The notes beneath the pieces are model-generated. The model was not told the DNA's origin and searched no databases. It saw only the letters and a program-made list of their open reading frames with translations. This document shows positions 1-11,900 of a stretch of 64,000 nucleotides of DNA, piece after piece. The translations under genes were made by a program, and so were the position numbers. Where the stretch lies: the NCBI GenBank assembly GCA_947172415.1, contig OX359192.1, positions 4,838,501-4,902,500 of the forward strand, in the 5' to 3' direction. Positions within the stretch are counted from its first letter, which is position 1. Each line of letters starts with the position of its first letter. Origin of the DNA: Chondrosia reniformis (Eukaryota; Porifera; Demospongiae; Chondrillida; Chondrillidae).

Positions 1-1191
1 GAACTGTACCGGTTCGAAAGAACTAAAATCTATATACGTAACAGTAGCTTTTGACATGAATTCTAACAGTGAAGGCAAAGTCTAAACATTTTACGCTGCC
101 GGTAGTATTGCATTTACTGACTTGTTCTGTTCCATTGAAGGCACAATCCCTTCTCCTGCTGCAGGAGAGAGGATGAGCAGCTCGAACTGTATAATAATAT
201 AAATATTTCATATGCGAGTGACTAATATACGTATAGCCAAATGTGTAACTAAGCTCAATTTTGATTCAGGAAGACGCTGTCTCCTTGTTTGCTCAATTTA
301 AGTCGAAATTACAGGTCAGTTACAGTCAAATTCTTGATATAAATTGCCAATGCTTACGAAATTTACATTTTATTGGAATACTCGTAAGATTTGTATTCCA
401 TTATACAGAATATTTGTTTAAGGAAAATTTCATTAACCAATTAAATTTCTATTGTCTGAGAAAGAAAACGTTTCTGTATAAGCCATATTCTAATAAGTAG
501 TATATTCCTTAAAGCAATATGCTATTAAAGGGGGATCACTGTATATATTAAAGCCCAATGAAGCAGCCAAGTAGTTCAAGTGTGGGGGCAGCAGCCCCAC
601 GAGTTTTTAAACTCAAAATATTTGTTATACGTACAAGGGAAATATCTCTTTGTATATATTAATCGAAAGTACTGAGTAAATGTGTATGTTGTAATTATAA
701 GTGTTAAAAGATAAAACAGGAGGTAGGTACGTGTACAGAATAATTTCGATAAAATAAATGCACACTTTGTAAGTAAGTGTACGTACGTATGTATTATCCC
801 AGGTACGGTACGTGTCACAAGTAACTTTACGAATTCCGCGGATCTGCCGTGTAGGTAATCCGCGGCTCTTCTGCGGAATCCTTGCAGAATATCCGCAGAT
901 TCCTCCAAGGGTTCCGCGGAATCGTCGAAGGGCATCTGCGGGATCGTCAAAAAGCATCTGCGGAATCGTCAAAATCGTCAAAGGGCATCCGCTGAATCGT
1001 CAAAGGGTAGTCGTGAAATCGTCGCAGGGTTACTGTAGCCGTGAAATCGTCGAAAGGTAGCCGTAGAATAGTCGATCGATAGTTATTTAACGTGTTTAAC
1101 AGCCGAAAAGGTCAAGTGTCACATACGGCATAGTTGTGGTCAACCAATATTTAATGCGCAATATTTGTTTAACAGCGCAAAAGGTCAAGTG

Positions 1192-1341
1192 TCATCTTAA
1201 AATTGTATTGCTAATCGTCGGAGAAGTGGTGATTATCCCCTCCAAGGCCAAGATTCTTCTCATCTGTGTCAATGTCCATTTACCCTCACACTGGGTCCAA
1301 AGGGCTACTATTCTTCCTCTTTGATATTCATTCAAAGGCAT
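1192..1341 (-). pseudogene. Transposase helix-turn-helix fragment (Tc1/IS630-like)
   Basis: This is a 49-codon open stretch from ATG at 1341. It begins MPLNEYQRGRIVALW and continues with a second helix-like segment (TLTQMRRILALEG), which resembles the N-terminal paired helix-turn-helix of Tc1/mariner and IS630-type transposases. The catalytic DDE region is absent, so this is only a remnant. Short words such as AAAGGTCAAGTGTCA repeat at 1109-1125 and 1178-1195. The family assignment rests on pattern resemblance alone. Confidence 0.4.
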
Positions 1342-1399
1342 CTTAATGGTCAAAGTCGCAAAAGGCACACACACACTGAAAAAACAAGATATCTATATG

Positions 1400-1610
1400 T
1401 TATATGCTGGGCATAATCTCGCACCTCGAGTGTGCACGTACATGTATACGTATAAAGGATACTTTAACGTTGATTTCGACCAATCAGATAACATTTTAAT
1501 ATTACACTTCGGTCTGTTTAATGTTTAATATTAAGCGGACCAGAATGTAAATAATATTATACGTATCTGATTGGCTGGGGATAATCTCGCACCTCCAGTG
1601 TGCACGTTTA
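1400..1610. repeat. Short repeat with duplicated ends
   Basis: The phrase ATAATCTCGCACCTC followed by AGTGTGCACGT occurs near 1411 and again near 1579 in direct orientation. Between the copies, CCAATCAGATA and TATCTGATTGG form an inverted pair around an AT-rich centre. This is consistent with a small non-autonomous element or two nested copies of one. Confidence 0.35.
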
Positions 1611-1649
1611 AACGTTGTTACTCGTTATTAAACGTTATTGTTTGTGGAA

Positions 1650-1919
1650 ATGCTTGAGCTGAGGGACACTGGACCAGCATTGAGGTTTAGAACCACTAGA
1701 GGAATGGCCCTAACTCCTATCAGGATGGCAAGCCTAGATGAAGTTGGTGAAGATTCCCTTATTGACGAAGAAAGTACTCGGAAGTACCTTGAATCCTGTA
1801 AGAGTGCGGAGTACGTGCGTGTGGATGGGAAGCCAGGTCTCACTATACATCGGGGACGGTGCCGTTTCTGGACACCAATTGTAGTGTCCTCAGAGGTGGT
1901 CGGAACCGAGCCCGACTAA
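1650..1919 (+). CDS. Short ORF of unknown origin, possibly a retroelement 3' part
   Basis: An ATG at 1650 opens a 90-codon frame ending at 1919. It is acidic in the middle (EVGEDSLIDEEST) and has no domain that I recognise. About 170 bases downstream the sequence runs through AATAAA into a (ATCT)n tract at 2094-2117. That arrangement is typical of the 3' end of a non-LTR retroelement or SINE, but also of a chance microsatellite. The frame lies inside the foldback region at 775-2430, so a cellular gene is unlikely. Confidence 0.25.
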   Translation: MLELRDTGPALRFRTTRGMALTPIRMASLDEVGEDSLIDEESTRKYLESCKSAEYVRVDGKPGLTIHRGRCRFWTPIVVSSEVVGTEPD

Positions 1920-2962
1920 CCATTGTTTATCTGTAATGATTTTTTTGTGTGTGTTCAATTTATAAATTATAATAACAATTTAGAACCTGTGTATTATTTC
2001 ATGTATATCTCTATCTTTTTGCATTGTACTTGATCCAGGACCTGCATGAAAATCCACCGATGATGTGGATGCAGCACTCCTGATGACAAATAAAAATATC
2101 TATCTATCTATCTATCTAAATGCTTGGCTTAGACCGCGTAGTGTGCAGATACGTACCAGTACAAACCTTGTGCGCAATACGGCAGAGGCGTTAACATTCC
2201 GCGGATAAGGACAAAGACGATCTGTGGACAGGGAAGACGTTCCGTGGAAAGGCAAGAGACGTTCCGCGGAAAGGCTACAGACATTCCGCGGAAATAGCAC
2301 GGTAACGCCGAGGTTAGCTGCGCGGATTCCGTGTGGAATCCATACGGAATCCGCACGGAATTTCCGCAAAATTCGTTGGATTTTGTAAAGTTTCTTCTGA
2401 CATGTACCGTACGTACATAATAATTGAGTTTTACTGCATTTACTTTCTATGTATGCTGATTAGAAAACTTAACAAAACATATTATAGTTTTCACATTGGC
2501 CTAATCGAAACTACTGTGTAAAACAGAATACACACAGTTAGGATCAAACAAAACGTTTATTGGTACGTATATGTACGTTAATGAAATTGCCATCTAAAGC
2601 ATGTACTAATGAACCTGTCCACATACACATATACTGTCTCTTTTGACTGTAAACTGAGTTAGGTTATTGTTGTTGTTGTTACATGTACGTACGTATAACA
2701 ACTAAAATTACATATCTTCATCATTTATCTATCCCTTGCTGTAAGAGTGCAGTGTATTATAAGTAGTTTTCTAATAGGTTTCTACGTATATACAGATCAC
2801 ACAAATGACAAATTTGCCACATACATAGTTACCCATATCACTTCATTAACTGGTGGTGAGGCAATTACTGGGGCAGTCTCAGATTAAGGAATAATTAATT
2901 TATGGGAGAATATTTACAACTCTTTGTGGATTAAACCTACGTATTCACAACTTAATGACCAC

Positions 2963-5900
2963 TTACTTAATGAAGAGTTTGGCAATGTCTTTTTGGTCAT
3001 ATTGTATGGCCACCTCTTCAGGTAGTTGTCCACGATTGTCCAGTCTTATTACTGCAAGGCATGCCTCTGGTATTTTCACTAACCGTCTAGTGATATTCAC
3101 CATTCCATACTCAGCCATTAAGTGAAAAAATGTGGTATCTGTGTGCAGACACAATACAGCAGTAAAACATGTACTGTATATACGTATCTATGTACAGATA
3201 CAGAAGTGAGACTACAGCACAAAATAATCTAATGTTACAAACGTGAGATGTTAGTATACAGTGAGATAAGCAAGTACGTACATATGTACGTACAAAATAT
3301 ACAGATGTACATATGTACATATGTAAGTACTTCTTGCTGAGGTAAAAGTGATGTAGTATTCATGAATCAATAATGTCTCCTATTTGTACATACGTACATA
3401 TATACAGTGCAAGTTACAAAATAAAAAATTCATATGACTCCCAGGAGGGTCGCAGAAATTACGCAGATTTCTTAATTGGGAGGTCAAAATGTAAGGATTA
3501 AATTCCATAGGGTTATACTAAACGTGCTACACATTTATATTTAGAATATGTGCAGCATGAATAGAAAACTGAAATTGTCAAAGAAACATAGACATGTTGT
3601 ACGTATATGTAAAACAGACCTTCCTGAATTCAGTGGTGCCATTTTTTCTACTACAATTAAGCTATGGGGGTAAAAAGAATTTAACACCCTAACAGAGGCC
3701 CAGCTTGCGATCATGTCAATGTCTCAATGTCCAGTTTGTAGCTTGCATTCAGTAATACATTTTGTGGTTCCCATTCAGTGACTATATATTTAATATACAT
3801 ATAATTTGATAGAAGCTATCTCAAGAATCAGAGCATTTGGTAACTTGCACTGTGTAGTACTTGAACTAACTGTTCACTTTTAAGGAAATTTTAGGTTTCA
3901 GGTGATTTAAATTCAGCAGATTTTTTAAATAGGCCTCCATTTTCCTATACACTGGGAATAAACTTTTAGTACAAAACTGTACTACGTAACAGTACAGTGT
4001 ATTTATAACACATACACATTCCCAGTCAAATTGGGCACCTCTCTTGATTGCACAAGCTTCAGTCAATATACGTATGTATAGAGAAATGCAATTTCTGAAA
4101 GTACGTACAATATTAACAAATGTTTTTCTTTGCTATTCAACTATCATGAAAGGAACAATGCGAGCATAAGTAAAGCTACCTAATCAACAAAGCTTAAGCC
4201 TTCTTTGTTATTCAAAAATTGTGCAAAGGATCAACAAAAAGAGTACTCCAGGCTTCACTATGTCTACATACATACATACATACATATACGCAGTTCATAT
4301 TCTTGCTACTGGCTGTCTTGGCTTATTGGTGACTCATTGAAACATTACTGTACTTTGGCTACTTACGTAATATTTGTGGCAAGATGCACTGCTATGTAGG
4401 CTAACTGTATTTAAAATGTATACCCTAATACGTACATGCATACGTATATGGGTAAGTAGTTGCCACTTATATTGAAATTTAATGAAGCTGACATAATAAA
4501 GGAAATAACACAACTAAACTATCATGTAAGCATGCAAACATGCATAATAATAATGCACAATTATTAAAGTATTAAAGGAATACTTTAAATACGTACATAC
4601 GTACGTACCTCTTCTAATTGGTTAATAATTGAATGATTATGCTATTACAAACAAATCATTAATTAGGCTGGTCTGAAGGACTATCTAAATGTGTGTATGT
4701 CTGTCAATTTGTATCATGAAATGTCCAATTCCATGGGGTAAGCAACCATGGGTACTAAAGTGTACTCTAAGATACCATCTTCCTACATGCTATGCCTATT
4801 CTATAAAAGAGCCTATAGGGGAACTAAACCTGAAGAGAGCTTTGGATGAAGATACAGGAGTCTTTTCTTCCTTCTTTCATCTTCTTCTCCAGCAGCTTCC
4901 CAAATGTCGAGATACAAATTTACTTTCCAATATAATTCTTTCCAAAATACTTAGTACACATACTTAAATATACACCATTTTCAAGACCACCATGATGGAA
5001 AATGTATCTTAGATATTTCATGAAATTCCTCAGGTGTATCCTATAAATGACTATCAATGTATCATTCATCACTCCTTAATATGTACTAATGTACATAAAC
5101 AAATTTATCAACCTACGTACGTACACTGTATATTAATGCTAATGCAACTCAAACTGACATAAACTCAAGAAAACAACCACTGGAGCTGATGTACGTAGCA
5201 TGCTATAGGAGTACTGAAACCGGTAAAAAAGGATGTTTGCTTACCTGTAATTTCTGATTTCCCCTCTGCATCCATTTCCATATGAGAAGGAAACACTTCT
5301 CGTTCTAAAATCTCTCCTATTTCAGTGTCTACATGGCTTAAATCTTTCTGTCGCAGTTTGCACAATGAATCCCTAAGGCTAGTAAGATATTCTTGTGAGA
5401 AGGGTTTGACTGAATCAACCATTAGCCTGGACTTGAGTTTTTCAAGAAGAAGTGATCTGCCATCCTCTGAATCAGGTATGTCAGTGCCATTAGGAGATGC
5501 AGTCTTTGTTGAAAGGTTGCCTCCCATTTTAACCGGTTCCCTTTTTTCATGGGATTCTGTAGTTGCTTCAACTTTACTGCAGCTACTAGTAAAATTTATC
5601 CTGTCTCTGTATAAGACAAAAGTTGTACGCTTTAATCGATACAGAACTTCAACTTTGACAGGACCTTCACTGGGTTGACCTACAAAAGATACCAATTATA
5701 TATGAAAATGTGGCATTCATAACCACACACATATACACACAAAGACTATGCTTAAGCTCTACGTAGGTAATGGTCTAGAAATTAGCTACTGAGAAAATAT
5801 CCAAGCAATATCAGTATGAAAAGTATTTATCCAAGGTCAAAGACAGACAAGTGAAATGCACAAGAGTAGGTAGTTATACACAAAGAAGGTAGTTATAGCA

Positions 5901-8900
5901 GTCATCCAATGTATGCATCTTCTGTCTCACTAACAGGGAGCTATGGCTGACACAGTGTGTTCATTTATCTTGTCAGTGCGAACAATGTTTGGATGACCCT
6001 GTGAGTTTCCAGTAAAAACAAGAAAGATGGCTGCCTCTGGCACTTTCTCGTTCTGGGGGAAGGTGACTATAATTTTTTCACCACCCTAATAGGAAGACAT
6101 TTTGGTAACACATGTACACATAAATGTATACATGCGTACAAGCTTGTCAAGAGAGTAATCCTAGTTGATAACTTCTTATTTATAACACAGTATAGATTGA
6201 ATTAGACTGATAAAACTTCCAAAAGAATAAGCTAAAGACTAGTAGTATGCCAGATTCACTTTAAATACAAACCATTATATACAGGTAAGACCATCTCCCT
6301 TGACAAAAATACAGTGATACTATTTATTACACTAAAAGCTAAGAAATACACAAGCCTCTTTTGATTAAACTTACTTATTTGAGACTCAAAGCTTAGTTAA
6401 TAGCTACTAACTCTTTAAAATTATACTACTGTGACTCACTAAAAGTATTACAAACTACTAGAAGAAATTAAAAGCCTTTAGAGAGCAACAAAAACATTAT
6501 ATAAAACTTCTTTCACTTTACTAACAAAACATCTGGAGTGTAATTCTAACCCTAGCTTTTGATTGGCTATCCAAAGCCAACTAATTAGCCCTGTAAAGTG
6601 ATAACATGCTTAATTCCTCTATAGAGCTATTGTGAAAGCCTAATCAAATTTACCCAATCAAATTATATCTTGGTCATTCCCACTCACCTCAACAGGGACC
6701 TCCTTTGGTGAAATGGTAACTCCAGTGAGCAAAGAAGACACTGTGAAAGAAAATGAATAAAAACACTCAAAAAAGAATTCTAGATTTTCCAAGTCTTGCC
6801 CGTTAAATGTAGGAAATGTGATCTCATTTCCTACACACATACATATAATTACACAATTGCAAAACTTTCTACTCAAAAGTGACAGAGGAAAGAAACCATG
6901 TGACTTGAGACTTTCCTTTGAATCATTACAAATATTATCTTAACATGATTGACTTGGTTATAATGGGGGGGAGGGGGGGTAGAGTTGTGCTAAAAGCAAG
7001 TTAACCAACTCATTGTAGGTTAGTGCACTTCTAAACGTATCACACATTGACAATAATTGGAAGTTATAAAAAAGTTATTTTTACATTTGTAGGCTCTATT
7101 ATGAATCATAATTGAACTACGTATTGACTTGGACTGTGGAAAGCTTCAATTTTACCGGCCGTTTTCAGGATAACTACATTTAGTAAAATAAAAACAATCA
7201 AAAAAGGAAGTTAGAAGTAGGGATGGCCAGTGATGCAACAATGAACAGCACATCTAAAAAATGTAATGAAACAAGACAGTGATCATGGAATAAGGCTGTT
7301 AACCATACAAAGTGGTATACTAAAATTTAAGTGACTTAACCATACACATACGTACGTATTTTATATAAAAAGCTCTGTATACATAGAGTATGTACTGTAA
7401 ATCCCAAAGTTAAAGCGGTGCCTTTATTAAAGTGAGTTGCACGTACAGTATGGAATTGCGAATTAATGGTAAGTTATTTTATCCATGTGACAATGACGTC
7501 ATGTCATTGTCAAGATGTCACTGTATCAATGGTTTGCTGTGTCTACCTTACCTACCAGATCCAGATGGGGAAGAGTCGCAGGACAAAGCAGCTGAAGTCT
7601 GGGAAGCAAATAAGGTACTGATAGAGTTGAGAAGGAAGAGACCAAGCTTACACCATCACTATGATCATGCAAAGATTGGCAACTTTGTGGCTTTATCTGG
7701 CAACAAAGCTGCTGTCGATGAATTCATCCATTTTCATGTAAAGCCTGATCACTATATTTAAAGGCCACTATTCTACTGATACCATTACAATCGCTAAATA
7801 AAAAGGACTCCATATTAATGGAATTTACAGTGCACACCTAAACTTTACAGAACAAAATCATACAAATTACTCTTAAGGTTAACACAATTAAAGTAAAAGC
7901 TGTCAAAGAGTAGCATATCACAACTGCATCAGCCAGATCAGCTCCAATAGCCTTGATATATATTTTGAGTACCTCACTACTTACTCATGTAAATTGAGTG
8001 TATATACATACCGTAAATCAAGAAATTCATGCGTATTCGTGCGAGGCCTCTCAGCGCGCACAAATTACATCACACGGATTTCCCTTACGTACAAAACAAT
8101 TACTGTAACGCCCGGGTATGTGAACGTGTAGCTTAACAGCGCTAAGTGTGAAAGGTAGGAGAGTTTGACCACGAGCTTGCTGCGGTATTTTGCGAAGGCA
8201 AAGGTGGTCGACCCCGGAGGAGACAGGAATCGGGGAGAAACCTACTGCAGAGGCCAACAAACGTGTGGCAGAGGTACTCGACTGGCAGCAGCTAGGTCAA
8301 TCCAATCGTAGTATACGGTTACAGTGCACTCGGAAGAATCTTGTGTATGATTTTCAGTGTTATAAATACCCAATTATGTGACCACCCAATACTGATAATG
8401 CAAATTCACATGAATTAAATCGCATTATTTTTTCTAGGAATCATCTATAAACTAAAACTGCATGAATTTAATGCAGCATGAATTTCTTGATTTACGGTAC
8501 ATACTTACGGCTAATGCTAAACATGCTTGATAAAATGATAACATCACAGTTTTGTTCACAGCCATAATGTTACAAGCTGAGAATTCCTCTTACCCAGTTG
8601 ACCATACACTACATAAGATGTTATAGGAGTCCCTACAAAAGGCTGGCAAGTTTTATTTAAGTCACTGGAGGTGTGATCTAGGGTGATAAAACTTACACCA
8701 TAGCATCTGTGATGGTCAAATGGAAGGCATTTACATCTTCTCCAAAAACAGTACTCTACTAACAAATAATACCATACAGAGCTAGGGTTAAGGTATGTTA
8801 ACAATAGCTGGACTAAAATAAAGGACAGACCATGCCTAAAATAGAGCTCAGGGCTTCCATTTAGACTCATGTGAGTTCTAATTCCATCAGCTGATTGTAT

Positions 8901-11900
8901 TGTTGAAATACATGTACGTACATACGTAGATACATAGCATCACTGATAGATTGTCTCCTGGGTCCCTTGGAAACCAACTGCTCACACAGGCATGGTAAAT
9001 GTACATCAATTATTATTACATATATATCCATAGGGGTTAGAAGACTTTCATAACTACAGCACTATCACATCTACGTAAAGGAACAATTCTTTAAGTTCTT
9101 TTAAGAAAGATTGATAAGCCTTCAAAAACTAACATACGTACGTATGTACTGTACACACGTACATAATGTATATTACATTCTTTTGTAGGTAGACAGTACT
9201 AGGTATTTACGTATATATAAGTACTCTCTCATGAAAATTCCCAAAATAGCATGTGTAGATACACCTAATTACGTACATATCGTTTGTAATGTTTATGCTT
9301 ATTTCATTAATATTTATATTTCTTGCTTTACATTTAGCCCTCTCCCCCTCCTTCTACTATGAGCCCCATTATATATGGGCCTGTTGGGCACCAGGATCAC
9401 AAAGTACTACTGTACATACAAAGTGATAAATCAAATGACTGTCATGTCATGATCAAGCATCATGAAGAAGTAAAGCATGAACAAATGATAATCACTAAAA
9501 TAGTTGGTTTGTCCATCTGCTCTCTGCCACTGAGCAACAGCTCAAAACAACGTTGTCTAGGCACATTAAACTAAGTATGTACATAAGTATTATGCATGTG
9601 TACGTATGTATGTGTACATATACGTACATATGTTTCTCTTTAGACTTTTCAAACACCAGGGTACGTACTTCTATGTACATGCTGATGGAAAGATGTACAG
9701 ATTTTACAGTGGTTAAGACATTAACACATGGTATTACTATGACATATACAGAGGTAAGATATAGTTACAGGTTTGCTTAAATTCCAACCATTGCAATATA
9801 CATATGTATGTGCGTACCTACTGAGTGTACCTACAACATCATATAGTTGTTTTCTTACCTACAATAGCCACCCTAACATTCCAAGTAATCAATATATAAG
9901 TAGTAGGCAGATCTTTGGAACTTGAAGAATGATACAAGTTCACAACCTATCTAATGCTCTATGGTACTTGAATACTGTTCATTGAAGTAAACAAACTTGG
10001 GCTCTGCATGTCACACAAACTATATCACATTCTCTAAATACCTTACATTCTCAATTACATGCTGCTTACAAGTATCTACAAGATGTCAGTGTATTACATA
10101 CTTCTCCTTATATAGTAAGAATTCCCTCAATAGAAATTTGTGATGAATGCCTTCAGTCCACATCTACATACGTACGTACGTACATGTCTGGCAAATATTT
10201 CAATGAGGAAAGTAAGACACATGCTCAACAAAACTTGCAAGACTGTATTAGTATCCTGTGTACAAGTACTCCCTATGTACAAACATAAATTGAACAAATG
10301 GAACCCATCAGTGAATGTAATGAAATGCTGCCAGTTGGCCAATATTGTATTGTTAATTAACAAGAATTATCCCAAGCATAATGTACGTAAGCTTGTAAAG
10401 TTTTTAGAAAATCAATATACATAGAGATTCACAAGGGATTAAATGTCTTACAGCTTTAGTAAGCTACAATACTTGTGTATTGTGTGAGTGTTACCAAATA
10501 TTTCATCAAATACTAGAATAAGAATATCCATGCAAAGATACCATGGAACTAAAAAATCAGACATCCTTGAGTTGTGACTACTTCGAACAAGTAATTTGAT
10601 TAAAAAAATTGTGAAGCTGCTGCCCAGTACTTACATTAATTGGCTGCTTTGCTGGTCTTATAAGTAGTCGCAATCTAAATGATTCTGACCATTTAAGTAT
10701 CCTCAAAATTATAAAAAACCTTAGCTTTCCAAACACCACCATTTGCATTTACATACACTATAAATTAAGTGTTATAATAGTGCATTATACATAATATGAA
10801 CATAACAACCAAAAGTAAGAATAAAAACAATATAGTTCCTCTGGCAGCTTCTAAAAATACGTATCGATTAAAGTAGTAGTAATTCTTCTACTTATTAAGC
10901 CTCACTTTCCTTTATGAGCGTTAGCATCAAGCACCCACTCATCAACATCACTTTAGCAACAACCCATAACCAAACAATTTGACACCTCAACGCATTTGTT
11001 TCCATGGTTCCCAAAAGGTCAACCAACAGACACTCATATAGCTGGCTCAGTAACCATGGCAACAGTTAGTTCTTCCAAATAAAGACAGTTGTTTCCATAA
11101 AATAAATCATGGGATGAAGCTCTACACACATTACCATGGCTTCAGATATGGGTATACAATACCCATATGAGTACATTAAGTAATAATATGGCTTCATACA
11201 GGTATCACCATTGGACAATGACATAGCTTTTGCTCTATGGGGAGTCAGGGTTCTCCATGAAATCATTAGGGACCACCATCATTTCAATCTTAAAGGGATC
11301 TTAAAGTGCATGCTCCTCAAATTTGAAATTGATGACAGAACCCTTATCAAAGGTGCTAGACTGCAATTCTGCTGTGGTCTACTGTCTACAGTCAGGTACA
11401 TAGGTATGTAAGATAACAGCTTCTTTAGAGGAATGACAACCAAATGACAGCTAATTGGGCAGTGAATCCCATTAACACATTTTATAGATTAGTTACTGCC
11501 ATCACTTACCATAGGACTCAATAACAGTTATTAGGTCAACTTAGTATCCCATTAATACATACATGAAAACACTTCAAAGTTTGCTTACATACTACCCCAG
11601 AGAACAAATAAAACTATTCTCAAAATGTGTGCAATACATTACAAAAACAAAGAAGCTACTCTCTTTGGAAGTTCAGAAAGCCGTATTCACATACATCATC
11701 ATTTGATAACATATAGCATACATAAGTATGTATGTACCTATGTAAACTAGCTATTTACTTATAAAGTTATAGGTCAGACTGGCATGTATGCAAATATGAA
11801 GCACAAATGAAACATGTACGCATATACATACGTACATCCATTAATATATGGAAATGTAATACTTTTCAGACAGTGTGGACCAAAACACCTTAAATAAAAT

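Larger units (their letters stand above)
775..2430. mobile_element. Decayed foldback element with inverted ends
   Basis: The ends at about 780-840 and 2350-2425 are imperfect inverted copies of each other; both contain a GTACGGTACGTG-like block, a run resembling GTAAAGTT and TTCCGCGG-type words. The interior just inside each end is filled with degenerate GC-rich units built on TTCCGCGGA or ATCGTCAAAGG (826-1075 and 2186-2370), unlike the AT-rich surroundings. The middle holds unrelated remnants, described separately. The whole looks like an old DNA transposon or foldback element with nested insertions. No intact transposase is present. Limits are approximate. Confidence 0.45.

Noticed and set aside
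270..315. Possible internal exon on the plus strand flanked by CAG and GTCAGT, encoding EDAVSLFAQFKSKLQ
   Set aside because: It is only 15 codons, with no recognised neighbour exon in the window and no family match; a chance ORF is as likely.
10140..10424. 94-codon plus-strand frame in the DBB intron
   Set aside because: It has low complexity, includes a TACGTACGTAC tract, and shows no splice or family support.
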